From: Bradysia coprophila
Taxonomy: Eukaryota > Arthropoda > Insecta > Diptera > Sciaridae
Reading direction: 5' to 3'
Length of the DNA: 64,000 nucleotides
Assembly (NCBI RefSeq): GCF_014529535.1
Contig: NW_023503727.1
Span: 4,464,001-4,528,000, forward strand
Part shown: positions 31,894 through 64,000 of the stretch, piece after piece
Layout: every line of letters starts with the position of its first letter
Position numbering within the stretch: the stretch's first letter is position 1
Notes under the pieces: model-generated
What the model was told of the DNA's origin: nothing
Databases searched by the model: none
Seen by the model: the letters and a program-made list of their open reading frames with translations, nothing else
Made by a program: the position numbers and the translations under genes

Positions 31894-33900
31894 TGCTCAC
31901 TAAAAAATACAAAAATTCGATTTAAGTATTCTTATCTGAAATTAGGACTATCTTTCTAGTCCGAGATGCTATGTAATCTCGCTCGCTGGTGAATTTTAAT
32001 GTATTTTGACGATTGGATATGATTGAGGGCTAACCTTTGTTTGGGTATCCAAAAAAAGAGCCCAAGAAACATAAAGAAATGTTTGTCATTCTTGAGTTCT
32101 GGAACAGCGAGGAAGATGGATCCTTAGGAATGTTGAAATTTTAGGAAGTAGCCTCTGGCGAACTCAAAAATTTCACAAATCCAAAAGAAAATTCACAAAA
32201 GATGATGAAAATACCTGTCTTCTCTGAGTTCTAGAACCACGGAGTAGATGGACCTTCCGGAATGATGGAATTATGGGCCTTTGGACATCTTCATCTTTCC
32301 CTAAGATCAGTAGAGAGTTCAAAAAAACTGATGGAAGCGCTCGTTTACCTTGAGTTCTCGAGCTGGAAAGAAGGTGGATCTTCTGGAGGGATGGAACCTC
32401 AGTTTTTCCCTAAATGTTAGAGAGTTAGCGGTTTTTTTGGAGACACTTGTTTAGGAATCCTCCATATCAAGGAGTCCTCTGGATCCTAGGAAAAAAATTG
32501 TTTTACGAGTTTTAGATATTGAACCAACCTTTCAGAATCCGTTGATATCTTAAAAAAAACGTTTAGATTTGACGGGTACAGACGAAGTTTTAGAGAGAAA
32601 CCGGTTATTGCCGGATCATGAGACCAAAAAAAATTGTTTGGAAACATTGGCCTCTCAATCATATCCAATCGTCAAAAAACATTAAAATTCGTCATAAGTT
32701 TTTCCCAAGTATCTATCACAAAATGATGGAAATCTTCCAGAAATAGCTCTCACACTATCTCAGCATTCCCATTTTCGAATGAATTGCGCATTTTAATTAT
32801 TCGTCATCCGTTATAAGAGAGCGCACAAAGAGAGTTAACCGTGCTTCATATCAACCACAGAGAATTTCTTATAACAACAACATAGCCGGATGTTAAACCA
32901 ATACATAAAGCTAAGTAGCATTTTCTGTCGTGCGACCAGTAAGAACGGCGATTTACAGTTATATTAGGAGAATCATTAACAGATACACACAAAATAAATT
33001 GTTTCTTTTCTCAGAATCATAAAAATTAATTCAATTTAAAAAAAAAACATTTTACGATGACTCAAGAGTTGTACGATAAAAATGGTAATGGGAGACACCG
33101 AGACACGATTTACAGTGGTCATAACACTTCTCTTGTATACGCGTATGAACACTGGCGCTACATGTAAGTTTTGTGCGTGATTATGGCTGCATGTCAAAGC
33201 TGGGTGTTATAACAAATACATTCGCAAAAATGTTTCTAAAAAAACTGCTTAGTAGTTTTGTCTGAATAAAACAACTGTTTAATCATTCAACAAAACAACG
33301 GATGAAATATTTGAAAAGTGAATGGTTCGGGTCAATTTCTTATTAGGTTTCAATTATGGATATCGCGGCTGTATAGTAGTTTTAATTTCATTTCAGCTGT
33401 TCGGTCAGGGTCCTAGATTTCCTCACAGACACAGAGTCTCGGTTGTGTGTTTGAGCCAGCCAAAAGTCTATCGAAAGTTTTTATAAGCAATACTAAATTG
33501 ACTGAATATACGGTTACGGATCAATGCATCCACGGTCACAAGAAAATGGGCAGTGATGGCAACAACACAACAAACATTATCTGACTTATTTCACCAGGTG
33601 AACCGGCGTCTACTCCTTTCTTTACTCTTCTTATATTATTTTCCGTACTCAGTCACGATTTGTTTAAACGAGATAACAATTTCTCCATGTTTTTCGCACT
33701 CTGTTACAACGCATAGTCACCGGTCAGTATATTGTATATATTCACCTTAATTCGCTATTAATTTATTATCGCTATTGCAGATAAATTACCGGCGATCAGT
33801 GACGATATTACTTTTACTTACAATCTAATTCACGTCTTCCACTCAATGAAGTTTACTAATGCGCAGTGGAAAGTATACTAACAACTATCGAAGTAACACT
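31894..33900. other. 5' region of the GVIN-like gene and intergenic DNA
   Basis: Apart from the MITE below there are no recognised genes. The 33553-33750 frame has no known motif. A transcription start for the minus-strand gene could not be fixed. Confidence 0.35.
31991..32690. mobile_element. 700-bp MITE with 40-bp terminal inverted repeats and internal tandem repeats
   Basis: GAATTTTAATGTATTTTGAC at 31991 is mirrored at 32671-32690, and GATTGGATATGATTGAG continues both arms. Inside are three degenerate repeats of about 135 bp sharing GAGTTCTNGAACNNNGANNA and GTGGATC/GTAGATGGA (32090, 32225, 32361). No target duplication was identified. Confidence 0.7.
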
Positions 33901-34039
33901 CTCAGCAATCTTTCGCTCAAAAATAAGTCGAGTTGACCAATCGTAGCGCGGTTTAATTTCTCGCCAAAGATTGATTAATATAAAAATAGACTTCGATGAT
34001 TTTCTTAGAATTTTAATTGTAATACGGAATTTGGTTATC

Positions 34040-34260
34040 AGACAGGGTGACGCTCAAAGTTCCGATACCAAAAAATTTAACTTTTTAACCAGTTGTTTAT
34101 ATTAAGAAAATTGCATCACAAATGGCAGATGATTTCGGTTCTATTTCTGGAGTAACTCTACTTTCGATCCTTGCTTTTGTTTTACTCTACAAGAATTCAG
34201 TTTGTGGGAAGTGTGTACTTTACTTCCACAAATGAAATACTGAGTTGTGTTGCCAACCGA
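34040..34260. repeat. Fragment related to the E-family MITEs
   Basis: GGTGACGC near 34046 and GCATCACAAATGGCAGATGATT near 34112 resemble the conserved GTGACGCA / TTGCGTCACAAGTGGCAGATG words of the palindromes at 37026 and 49909. A small hairpin (TTTGTGGGAAGT / ACTTCCACAAA) lies at about 34201-34232. Confidence 0.45.
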
Positions 34261-34624
34261 AGCTGGTGATTGAATGATTTATTCACAAAGTATGCATAGT
34301 ATTTATAGGCTGTTGCAAGGCTTACTGTGACTCTATACAATTCAATAGATTACTGAGATCTGTGTCACCACAAGTTTTCTCAATAGTTTATTTTTTCGAC
34401 ATTTTATTTTAGCTTATTTTCATTCATTTCAAAAGCCTTATAAATGTGGCTCATACATACATTATGATGCGATATCAGGGGCATCAATTTGTGCTATTCA
34501 TTTAAGCAAATTATAAAGAAATGGCCATAAATAATCAAAATCAAAAACTCCCTATCAAAGAAGTGTATTACTTTGAATTATGCCTGTATGTATAGGATTA
34601 GTTTTGTGTATGTTAACAGTAAAT

Positions 34625-34877
34625 TACTTATCAATGGGGCAAATGATGGAAATGGTACTTCTTGCGTGAAATTTTCCGATAGAGGCGTAGCCGAGTCCAT
34701 TTCCATCATTTGTGTGAAAAAACATTTTTCAACAACGTGAGGTAAAGTTAACTTTCTGCACGGATCTAAAACTTTACCTCAAGTTTTTGAATAAAATATC
34801 TTACTTGGCAATGGGGCAAATGATGGAAATGGTTGAATTTCACACAAGAAGTATCATTTGCCCCCATTGATAAGTAA
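34625..34877. mobile_element. 250-bp palindromic MITE
   Basis: Terminal arms TTACTTATCAATGGGG...CAAATGA / TCATTTGCCCCCATTGATAAGTAA. The block CAATGGGGCAAATGATGGAAATGG also occurs as a direct repeat (34633 and 34810). An inner hairpin pairs GAGGTAAAGTT with AACTTTACCTC-like sequence (34739-34778). GCGTAGC (34685-34691) lies close to the dyad of the left sub-palindrome. It abuts element X copy 2. Confidence 0.65.
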
Positions 34878-34884
34878 TGTACTA

Positions 34885-37020
34885 TTATTGCCTATCACCT
34901 TGGAACATTCTTGTTACATGTACATTTCCCGCGGAAAGCGGTCGTTACATAGACTTATACTCGAGAGAACCAGACATGTCCTAATAATGACAGCGCCATC
35001 TTGACACCTCTTGAGTGTAACTCTATGGGTCGTTACATGTGGGAACTTCTTCATTACATCACAAGTGAAGGAAAATTATATGAAAATTCATTACATACCA
35101 GGGAAAAGTTACCAGCAAAAATGTATCACATGAAATACTCTGTAGGTATTTTTAGCATTGAAATTGAAACAGCTAGTCGTTATTTTGTTTCAGTATTGAT
35201 ACCACAGACTTTGTTACTTGACAATGTAAGCAAATTCATCAAACATTAAAAAAAAAGTGACGGCCATATTGTCTGTAGCCATAATTTCATTTTTTTTAAA
35301 CCTCCACGGTGGGGCTGAACGAACTTTAAATAAACATGTCGACTTCCATCTCGGTTCTTTTCATAGCTGAGTTAGGGGAGGCGTGTACTATCCAACGGCA
35401 CATGTTGCAGGCGCAACCGCTGAGCCGTTTCTGAGAACTAGGAATATCGTCGCCTGGCTCCGCGGAAGTCGCTGGACCAGTGTTTGAAACTGGAATCGGT
35501 AGAGGGACAAATTCTAAAAACAACCATGTAAAAATTATTGCTCTCGGTCATTTGTTTGCAGAGCAATAGAAGCTGAAAGTCGAAAATTCCACCTTTTCAA
35601 GAGGTGATGCCTCCCCGACGAAGTTCTTGATCCAGCACTTCAATAGCGTTTCTAGACAAGGTTAATGTGCTCTTTCGAATGGCAAGAAAATTTTTTTGAA
35701 AGTGGTCTCTTTTGGTACATTTTCAGAAAAGTCACTTTTTTGCAAACCTCGGTGAACTTTTGCTGCTTCCATACCTTGTCGGTTGGAATATTTCAACACA
35801 ATATACCTTGTTAAAGTTAGCCTGAAGTCTAAGCTTTCCAATGATACCAAATATGCCATATATGATTCTCAGCAAGAACTGTTTATGATAAAGATTTTGC
35901 ATCGAGGTCGGGCTACTGGCAAATTTAGAGTCATTGAAAACGAAATTTCTATTTTTATGTTTGTTATGGCAAAATGAGCAGATATTATACGACAGGTAAC
36001 TTACGTAAGTCGATGAGAAATAACTCAAAGACAATAATTTGTAATATTTGTAAATTTCGTTTTCAATGACCCTAAATTTGCTAGTAGCCCGACCTCGATG
36101 CAAAATCTTTATCATAAACAGTTCTTGCTGAGAATCATATATGGCATACTTGGTATCATTGGAAAGCTTAGACTTCAGGCTAACTTTAACAAGGTATATT
36201 GTGTTGAAATATTCCAACCGACAAGGTATGGAAGCAGCCAAAGTTCACCGAGGGTTGCAAAAAAGTGACTTTTCTGAAAATGTACCAAAAGAGACCACTT
36301 TCAAAAAATTTTTCTTGCCATTCGAAAGAGCACATTAACCTTGTCTAGAAACGCTATTAAAGTGCTGGATCGAGAACTTCGCCGAGGAGGCATCACCCCT
36401 TGAAAAGGTGGAATTTTCGACTTTCAGCTTCTATTGCTCTGCAAACAAATGACCGAGAGCAATAATTTTTACATGGTTGTTCTTAGAATTTGTCCCTCTA
36501 CCGATTCCAGTTTCAAACACTGGTCCAGCAACTTCCGCGGAGCCAGGCGACGATATTCCTAGTTCTCAGAAACGGCTCAGCGGTTACGCCTGCAAAATGT
36601 GCCATTGGATAGTACGCGCCTCCCCTAACTCAGCTATGAAAAGAACCGAGATGGAAGTCGACATATTTATTTAAAGTTCGTTCAGCCCCACCGTGCTCGA
36701 AGAACACCTATGGCCAAACAATTTTAGTTGTTGATTGTTTTGCACTCAACACTTTTGCTTATATTGCCATGTATTCACTTCACAGAAAAATTTATTGTAA
36801 TATTAACAATTTATATCAAAATCAACAAATATTACGCAAAATATGAATCTGTCACTTCACATAAACAAAACAGTCGAAGCAGTGTGTCACATGTCACGAA
36901 AACAGTAGTGTTGCCAGTGATGCTTTCTTTTATGAAGGAGTGTCAGCCGATTTCATCGGTATACTAGATTCGTTTACAAACGTTCCAACGCAACAACAGA
37001 TTTTTTGTTTGTTTTGTTGT
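34885..37020 (+). mobile_element. Element X copy 2, interrupted by a CACTA-like element
   Basis: Begins TATTGCCTATCACC...TTGTTACATGTACATTT, as X copy 1 does. It shares GGCCATATTG, GGCCAAACAATTTTA, ACTTTTGCTTRTATT and GCCGATTTCATC...ACTAGATTCGTTT with it. It has a single ATGTACAT and a single AAATTTAT, the sites where copy 1 received insertions. The distal end seen in copy 1 (23560-23771) is absent. The 82-codon frame 35001-35249 has no known motif. Confidence 0.7.
35305..36695. mobile_element. 1.39-kb near-perfect palindromic element with CACGGTGG ends
   Basis: Arms of about 640 bp (35305-35948 and 36054-36695) are almost identical inverted copies around a 105-bp centre. The ends are CACGGTGGGGCTGAACG, flanked by a 3-bp duplication CTC (35302-35304, 36696-36698). 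CAC-starting ends and a 3-bp duplication suggest the CACTA/CMC group. Mirrored 65-codon frames in both arms (containing TGPATSAEPGDDIPSS) have no known relatives that I recognise. Confidence 0.8.
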
Positions 37021-37025
37021 ATCGG

Positions 37026-37443
37026 TAATCCGCCAAAAAACCCTAAGGGGTAAAAGTGTGACGCAAGTCCTTGTTTCTACTTACAAAATAACTGATATCG
37101 CTGAGGGTGACGCATTTTGCGCCTCAACGCAAAAGTGTTATCAACAAAAAATTAAACCAAAAAATTTAAGATAGAAAATTTTAGAAAAAAATTGCGCCAC
37201 AAGTGGCAGATGATTCAGGACATATTTTTCTCTATTTGGACTATTTTCCTCAACATCTGCCACTTGTGACGCAATTTTTTTCTAAAATTTTCTATCTTAA
37301 ATTTTTTGGTTTAATTTTTTGTTGATAACACTTTTGCGTTGAGGCGCAAAATGCGTCACCCTCAGCGATATCAGTTATTTTGTAAGTAGAAACAAGGACT
37401 TGCGTCACACTTTTACCCCTTAGGGTTTTTTGGCGGATATCAG
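37026..37443. mobile_element. Palindromic MITE, family E, copy 1
   Basis: Arms of about 180 bp are nearly identical (37031-37212 and 37256-37435), from CCGCCAAAAAACCC through GTGACGCAAGTCC and GGTGACGCATTTTGCGC to TTGCGCCACAAGTGGCAGATG. The loop is about 43 bp. The right outer end continues GATATCAGTT as in copy 2. High arm identity suggests a recent insertion or gene conversion between arms. Confidence 0.85.
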
Positions 37444-37489
37444 TTCTTTTGGAAGTTTAGGTGTAAGGATAACTAGTTTTGTAAGCAAC

Positions 37490-39045
37490 TCATCTCGACA
37501 ACAGCTCAAATCCAACAAAAAATCCGATGGAAGTTTGGAAGTGCCAGAGAAATCATTTTTCATCCCAAAATTTAGGAACCAACCTTGGAACACCTTACTT
37601 ATATCGAAAATAACCCAAATCCATCAAAAAATCCGATGGAAGTTAGGTAGTGCCAGAGGAATCATCTGTCATCCCAAAATTTAGGAACCAACCTTGGAAC
37701 ACCTCACTTATATCAAAAATAACCCAAATCCATCGAAAAATCCGATGAAAGTTAGGAAGTGCCAGAGGAATCACCTGTCATCTCAAAATTTAGGAACCAA
37801 CCTCGGAACACCTCACTTATATCGAAAATAACCCAAATCCATCAAAAAATCCGATGGAAGTTAGGACATGCCAGAGGAATCATCTGTCATCCCAAAATGT
37901 AGGAACCAACCTTGGAACACCTCAATTATATCGAAAATAACCCAAATCCATCAAAAAATCCGATGGAAGTTAGGTAGTGCCAGAGGAATCATCTGTCATC
38001 CCAAAATTTAGGAACCAACCTTGAAACACCTCAAATACATCGAAAATAACCCAAATCTATCGAAAAATCCGATGGAAGTTAGGAAGTGCCAGAGGAATCA
38101 TCTGTCATCCCAAAATTTAGGAACCAACCTTGAAACACCTCAATTATATCGAAAATAACCCAAATCTATCGAAAAATCCGATGGAAGTTAGGAAGTGCCA
38201 GAGGAATCATCTGTCATCCCAAAATTTAGGAACCAACCTCGGAACACCTCACTTATATCGAAAATAACCCAAATCCATCGAAAAATTCGATGGAAGTTAG
38301 GTAGTGCCAGAGGAATCATCTGTCATCCCAAAATTTAGGAACCAACCTCGGAACACCTCACCTATATCAAAAATAACCCAAATCCATCGAAAAATCCGAT
38401 GAAAGTTGGAAAATGCCAGAGAAATCATCTGTCATCTCAAAATTTAGGAACCAACCTCGGAACACCTCACTTATATCGAAAATAACCCAAATCTATCGAA
38501 AAATCCGATGAAAGTTAGAAAATGCCAGAGAAATAGTCTGTCATCCCAAAATTTAGGAACCAGCCTTGGAACACCTCACCTATATCGGAAATAACCCAAA
38601 TCCATCGAAAAATCCGGTGGAAGTTAAGAAGTGCCAGAGGAATCATCTGTCATCCCAAAATTTAGGAACCAACCTCGGACCACCTCACTTATATCGAAAA
38701 TAACCCAAATCCATCGAAAAATCCGGTGGAAGTTAAGAAGTGCCAGAGGAATCATCTGTCATCCCAAAGTTTAGGAACCAACCTCGGAACACCTCACTTA
38801 TATCGAAAATAACCCAAATCCATCGAAAAATTCGATGGAAGTTAGGTAGTGCCAGAGGAATCATCTCTCATCCCAAAATTTAGGAACCAACCTCGGAACA
38901 CCTCAATTATATCGAAAATAACCAAAATCCATCGAAAAAACCGATGGAAGTTAGGAAGTGCCAGAGGAATCATCTGTCATCCCAAAATTTAGGAACCAAC
39001 ATCGGAACACATCACTCATGACGAAAATAGCCCAAATCCATCAAA
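37490..39045 (+). repeat. 109-bp tandem array, about 14 units
   Basis: The unit contains AACCCAAATCCATC, AAAAATCCGATGGAAGTTAG, GTGCCAGAGGAATCATCTGT and CATCCCAAAATTTAGGAACC. Copies differ by a few percent and no strict higher-order period was seen. The array directly follows the family-E MITE. Confidence 0.92.
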
Positions 39046-39207
39046 ACACCTTTTCCAACATTTACCAATCATAATTCATAATTACTAGCTGAAAAAAAAA
39101 TATTTCTTTTCACACACACACACGCTGTTATATGGCATTGTATGGAAACTTCCAGGAGTCCTAGCTCCCAAAAACGCTTGCATACCCCCATTTTTTAATA
39201 AATATTA

Positions 39208-39262
39208 TGCACGTATGGCAAAGCGGTCGAGGCTTGCCGAGACGGCTTGTCATACGTGCATA
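39208..39262. repeat. Small palindrome
   Basis: ATGCACGTATGGCAAAGC is mirrored by GGCTTGTCATACGTGCAT around GTCGAGGCTTGCCGAGAC. It is of the same architecture as the other GC-cored palindromes but lacks the GAA loop. Confidence 0.55.
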
Positions 39263-39379
39263 TTCTTTTTTATCGCATAAGCGAAAACGAGACAACAAGA
39301 TATGCGAATGACACTTTGACAACTTACAGAAGTATAATGTTTGTTTATATATCCTAGGTGAATAATTTTTTCGGGGAAT

Positions 39380-39790
39380 CACACCGCTTATTCGATAAAA
39401 TCTTATTTTGATCTAGGGCCCGAGATTGACCTATAACCAAAATTTCAGGAAAATCGTAAGAAACGTTTAGGAGTTACGAAATCGTCCTTTTTCATAGGAA
39501 CTAACTAACTAACTAACTAACTAACGTAGGCGATTTTCATTATATGAAAATTCGAGATTTTGCTTATTTTCATACAAACATCAATATCTCGGCCAATTTT
39601 GAAGCTGCAGTAACGTGTGATAGCTCGTTGAACTCGTATGGATTCCAAGATCCTAGTTTGAGGGTCGTTGGATTAAAGGGGGAGAAGTCAAAAAGTTGCT
39701 GTAAATATGCTCCGCCGTCCTCAAAAATTTTTTGTTAAAACATTTTTGGTTGTGGACTTGCGTCACGCCCGCTAACTAACGTGCGGGCAT
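39380..39790. repeat. Dispersed repeat with (AACT)n tract
   Basis: An (AACT)n run lies at about 39503-39525, followed by GTAGGCGATTTTCAT. The part containing GTGTGATAGCTCGTTGAACTCG to GGACTTGCGTCACGCCCGC is an inverted relative of 48690-48890. No coding potential. Confidence 0.55.
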
Positions 39791-39796
39791 GATTTC

Positions 39797-39981
39797 AAAG
39801 CACCTAGCAGGGTAATAGAGGTTTTTACACGTCAAATAGAGTAGTTTTTTGATACCAATAATACCATTAGCAGCCTTATTGGTAATTTTGCAGTGACATT
39901 ATGAAAAAAAAGGTGTGGAAATATTCGCATACTTCGATTAAAGACTACTTTATTTTTTTCTATTACCCTGCTAGGTGCTTT
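39797..39981. mobile_element. 185-bp MITE
   Basis: 23-bp terminal inverted repeats, AAAGCACCTAGCAGGGTAATA / mirrored at 39959-39981. The interior is AT-rich. No target duplication was recognised. Confidence 0.65.
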
Positions 39982-39984
39982 GGT

Positions 39985-40152
39985 ATTTTTTATGTATACA
40001 GGTTTGTTCCAAGGTTATATGAATTGTCAAATTTCATTCACAGAACCATAATTTCAATAATATTTCTGTGTAAATCGCGTAGGCGACGTTGCTCGATTTG
40101 TTGCTGTGGATGAAATTGTCGTTGTTCGGGTTGTCAAAGTTCGGGTTTACAG
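39985..40152 (+). repeat. Dispersed repeat Y, copy 2
   Basis: Relative of 23256-23460. It is followed, as in X copy 1, by X-like sequence (ACTAGATTTGTTTGTAAACG), so an X fragment extends to about 40215. Confidence 0.55.
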
Positions 40153-40289
40153 TTACGACTAGATTTGTTTGTAAACGTTTTATCGGAAGAACAGATTTAT
40201 TTTTGTTTTGTTGGTTTATTGAGATACTGAATTGATGTAGAATTTCTGCAGAACAGCCGTGTAATAGTCAATTTTCGCATGAGCAGGCA

Positions 40290-40570
40290 ATACACCAGAA
40301 TACGTTGGATGCTGCGACGTAATTCATTGCTCTCGGACACAATTTTGTAGAACTCGCAAACGCACTCGTGTTTTTGAGCAACAAGCTTCGGTAACAGTTT
40401 TCTCGACAAGTGTAATTGCATACCTCGCCTTCGGCTCGGATATGCAAACTCTACACTTGCCTCGAAAACAGTTACCGAAGCTTGTTGCTCAAAAACTTAC
40501 TCGTGAGTTTGCTCGTATCACAAAATTGTGTCCTTGTGTAATGAATTACTTTCGCAGCATCCAACGTAAT
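40290..40570. mobile_element. Palindromic MITE, family P, copy 2
   Basis: Arms run from ACGTTGGATGCTGCGA through GTAATTCATT, TTTTTGAGCAACAAGCTTCG and GGTAACAGTTTTCTCGA to the dyad at about 40431 (GCCTTCGGC 40427-40435). The core TGCATACCTCGCC...GGATATGCA is shared with copy 1. Confidence 0.75.
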
Positions 40571-41382
40571 CTACTATTGTTGTACTCATATGCCATTTGT
40601 GACGCAATTTTTTTTAAAATATAAACAAGTTGAAAAGTTAAATTTTTGCGTGAGCCTATCCGCCTCGGTTGTACCGAAATTGATGGTTATGCATTTGAAT
40701 GTGAATTTTAGGCAAATGTAAAAGAAAGGCTGTTGTTTTGATGCTTTCATTCAATGTTTATTTCCTTTGTTTAGAGAGTGAGACATTCTCTTCATCGTCA
40801 TTCCATCATCAATTTAATAATAAGATATGGTAGTTAACATTTACTCGAATAAACTATATATAATGTGTGTATGGTACTCATGTTAACTAATGTTATTTAT
40901 ATTTCTGTAAACAGTAATATTCTCTTCACTTGAATCGAAGCTAATTTATTTTCCTCTAAAAATCTTTTCTTTTTTAGTTTTTCAAAAATCGTTTTTCCCG
41001 TCCTCATTTCTCTTTTCACTATAAATTTCCTCTATTTCATTAAAATGTTCGTCATATTTTCCACAAAAAAATTAATGTTTCGTTTGTTCTGTTTTTAAAG
41101 CCATTTAATATATCAATCGTTCTAAGTAAAATATACCCATCTCAGCGCTGCATTAAAATAGATTTTTTTTTTATTTATTTAAATTTCATTTATTTTCAGC
41201 TAATTTCTCAGATAAAACACTAAAAATTTCTCGTTTGTGTGTGAACGTGTTTACGGCGCTTTCCCCCTTACCACTTCAATTATTATAAATTTTCAACTTT
41301 TCCCTTAAATGTTTTCCATAAATAAAAGTCTAAACAACCCAAAAAAAAAGTTTGGAAAATTGGAAACTAAAAATTTTGTCGC
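40571..41382. other. 3' UTR/downstream region of TRP-gamma
   Basis: T-rich on the plus strand. Several TTTATT words (for example 41170-41195) give AATAAA signals on the minus strand downstream of the stop at 41383, so a TRP-gamma polyadenylation site in 41.1-41.4 kb is plausible. No other feature. Confidence 0.4.
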
Positions 41383-63028
<21,646 letters not shown>

Positions 63029-64000
63029 CTATTCAAAGTAGAAAAAGAGGACCACATTAAGACAACATAAAGAAATTAAAAGAAATTCAGGTAAATCAGG
63101 TCAGTTTTCAGGTATTCCTGAAGTATCCTGATTTATTTTTCAGCTTAGAAATACTAGAATCGAATTGGATTTGAAATACACATTTTTGATGTGCACGGGT
63201 CAGACACGAACTCACAACCTTCAACTTGCCGGGCTGATGCTATATCCTGAGTTATCTTCAAATTTCAGGTAAATTACAAATCAGTCAAAAATTGGGAAAT
63301 GACAGGACAGTTTCCCGAAAATGTATGGAAAATTTTGTCACAAAAATTCACCGAAAAGATTCAAAGAAACTCACCTCTTATGCTTTCCATTGTATTTGGG
63401 CATAGTCTCTTTAGGTCGCCAAGGCATATTTGAACACTAAAACCCTTTTTACTCGATGCAAATACAAAATTTTGTTTTTTGTTTTGTCGCGACAAAAACA
63501 CAGAAAATATTTCGACACAACTGTGACACTCCGCTATTATAAGGACTAGAATGAATGTTTGCTGTGTTCACTTCGGCGGTAAAATATTTTCATTCAAAAA
63601 AGTGTCCGACACTTCAACGATGGTAGACATTTATTAAAATTGTAACCTTTCCGCCTCTCCCACTTCTTTAGTAAGCTGAGTCTAATTATGCCACCTCTTT
63701 GAACAAAAATATCGGCTGAGGTCGAATAATTCTCCGCTGAGCTTTAACAAACCTCCGCTGAGCTCTAATAATTCTCCGCTGAGCTTTGACAAACCTCTAA
63801 TGAGCTCTAATAACTCTCCGCTAGGCTTCAGTAAGAGTCCGTCAGACCTTAGCACGTTGTAGTAAGGCAATGAAGCTAAGCGAACACTCAATAAGCATCA
63901 GCGGATACCTAATAATTGTTGCTATGATTTAATAAGACTCCACTTAGCTTTGGCAGATCCCCGCTGAGTGTCCGATTCGCTCCATTAAGCCTTCCTGCAA
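63029..64000. other. TRP-gamma intron or 5' sequence at window edge
   Basis: No exon of the channel was identified. At 63700-64000 there is a degenerate tandem repeat of about 22-25 bp (CTCCGCTGAGCTTTAACAAA type, about ten units) running to the right edge. Confidence 0.5.
63705..63990 (+). repeat. Short tandem repeat TCCGCTGAGCTNTAA, about 22-25 bp
   Basis: Repeated CCGCTGAGCTTTAACAAACC / CCGCTGAGCTCTAATAATTC units, increasingly diverged after 63800. Confidence 0.7.

Noticed and set aside
35326..36674. Mirrored 65-codon frames as genes
   Set aside because: They are duplicated by the palindrome, lack start context and resemble no family I know. Reported only as part of the element.
63365..63430. 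Minus-strand ATG frame MPWRPKETMPKYNGKHK followed by GTGAGT, as a TRP-gamma exon
   Set aside because: It does not resemble TRPC proteins, and its phase 2 end does not join the phase 0 exon at 63028. It might be an unrelated or untranslated exon, but support is too weak to list.

Overview
The window is eukaryotic nuclear DNA from an insect, very probably a fly. It is AT-rich, the genes have short GT-AG introns, promoters pair a TATA box with an arthropod TCAGT-type initiator, and the largest gene is a dipteran-style TRP-gamma channel. A nematoceran such as a fungus gnat is a guess only. No bacterial, phage or organellar genes are seen.

Four gene loci are supported. (1) 6501-8283: a head-to-head pair of P4H-type Fe(II)/2-oxoglutarate dioxygenase genes; the right copy (7612-8283, +) is intact and the left copy (6501-7102, -) has an internal deletion. 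(2) 24230-31893 (-): a very large GTPase of the GVIN/VLIG family in three exons, about 2,460 codons, with one apparent single-base frameshift near 28712. (3) 41383-63028 (-): sixteen 3' exons of a TRP-gamma cation channel, running from the linker before S1 through the pore and the EWKFAR TRP box to the stop codon; the 5' ankyrin exons lie beyond the window. (4) 51615-53400 (+): a 5'-truncated Jockey-type retrotransposon inside a TRP-gamma intron.

Everything else is dominated by repeats, many of them palindromic. 1-1250 is a satellite of a short palindromic motif. 3350-6090 holds inverted repeats, a MITE with a target duplication, and a tRNA-like sequence present in both arms of a palindrome. 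9187-23771 is a nest: element X contains a 1.8-kb hAT-like element (8-bp duplication ATGTACAT) and an 11.6-kb hAT-like element (8-bp duplication AAATTTAT). The latter carries about 10 kb of GAGACC...GGTCTC satellite arranged as two head-to-head arrays. A second copy of X at 34885-37020 preserves both empty sites.

34.6-40.6 kb holds further palindromes (a 1.39-kb CACTA-like element, a 410-bp MITE) and a 109-bp tandem array. The TRP-gamma introns carry a satellite-bearing foldback element (46274-47446), low-complexity AAATTTTTC tracts, arrays of about 145 bp ending in GTACGGGGCT-type termini, an 823-bp CGG-rich hAT-like element (duplication GACCCTAG) inside a larger palindrome, and a TA-flanked mariner-like MITE. 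Several unrelated palindromes share a GCGAAGC or GCCGAAGGC mini-hairpin at or near the dyad.

All coordinates and splice sites were read by eye. Family names rest on recognised motifs; no search was run.
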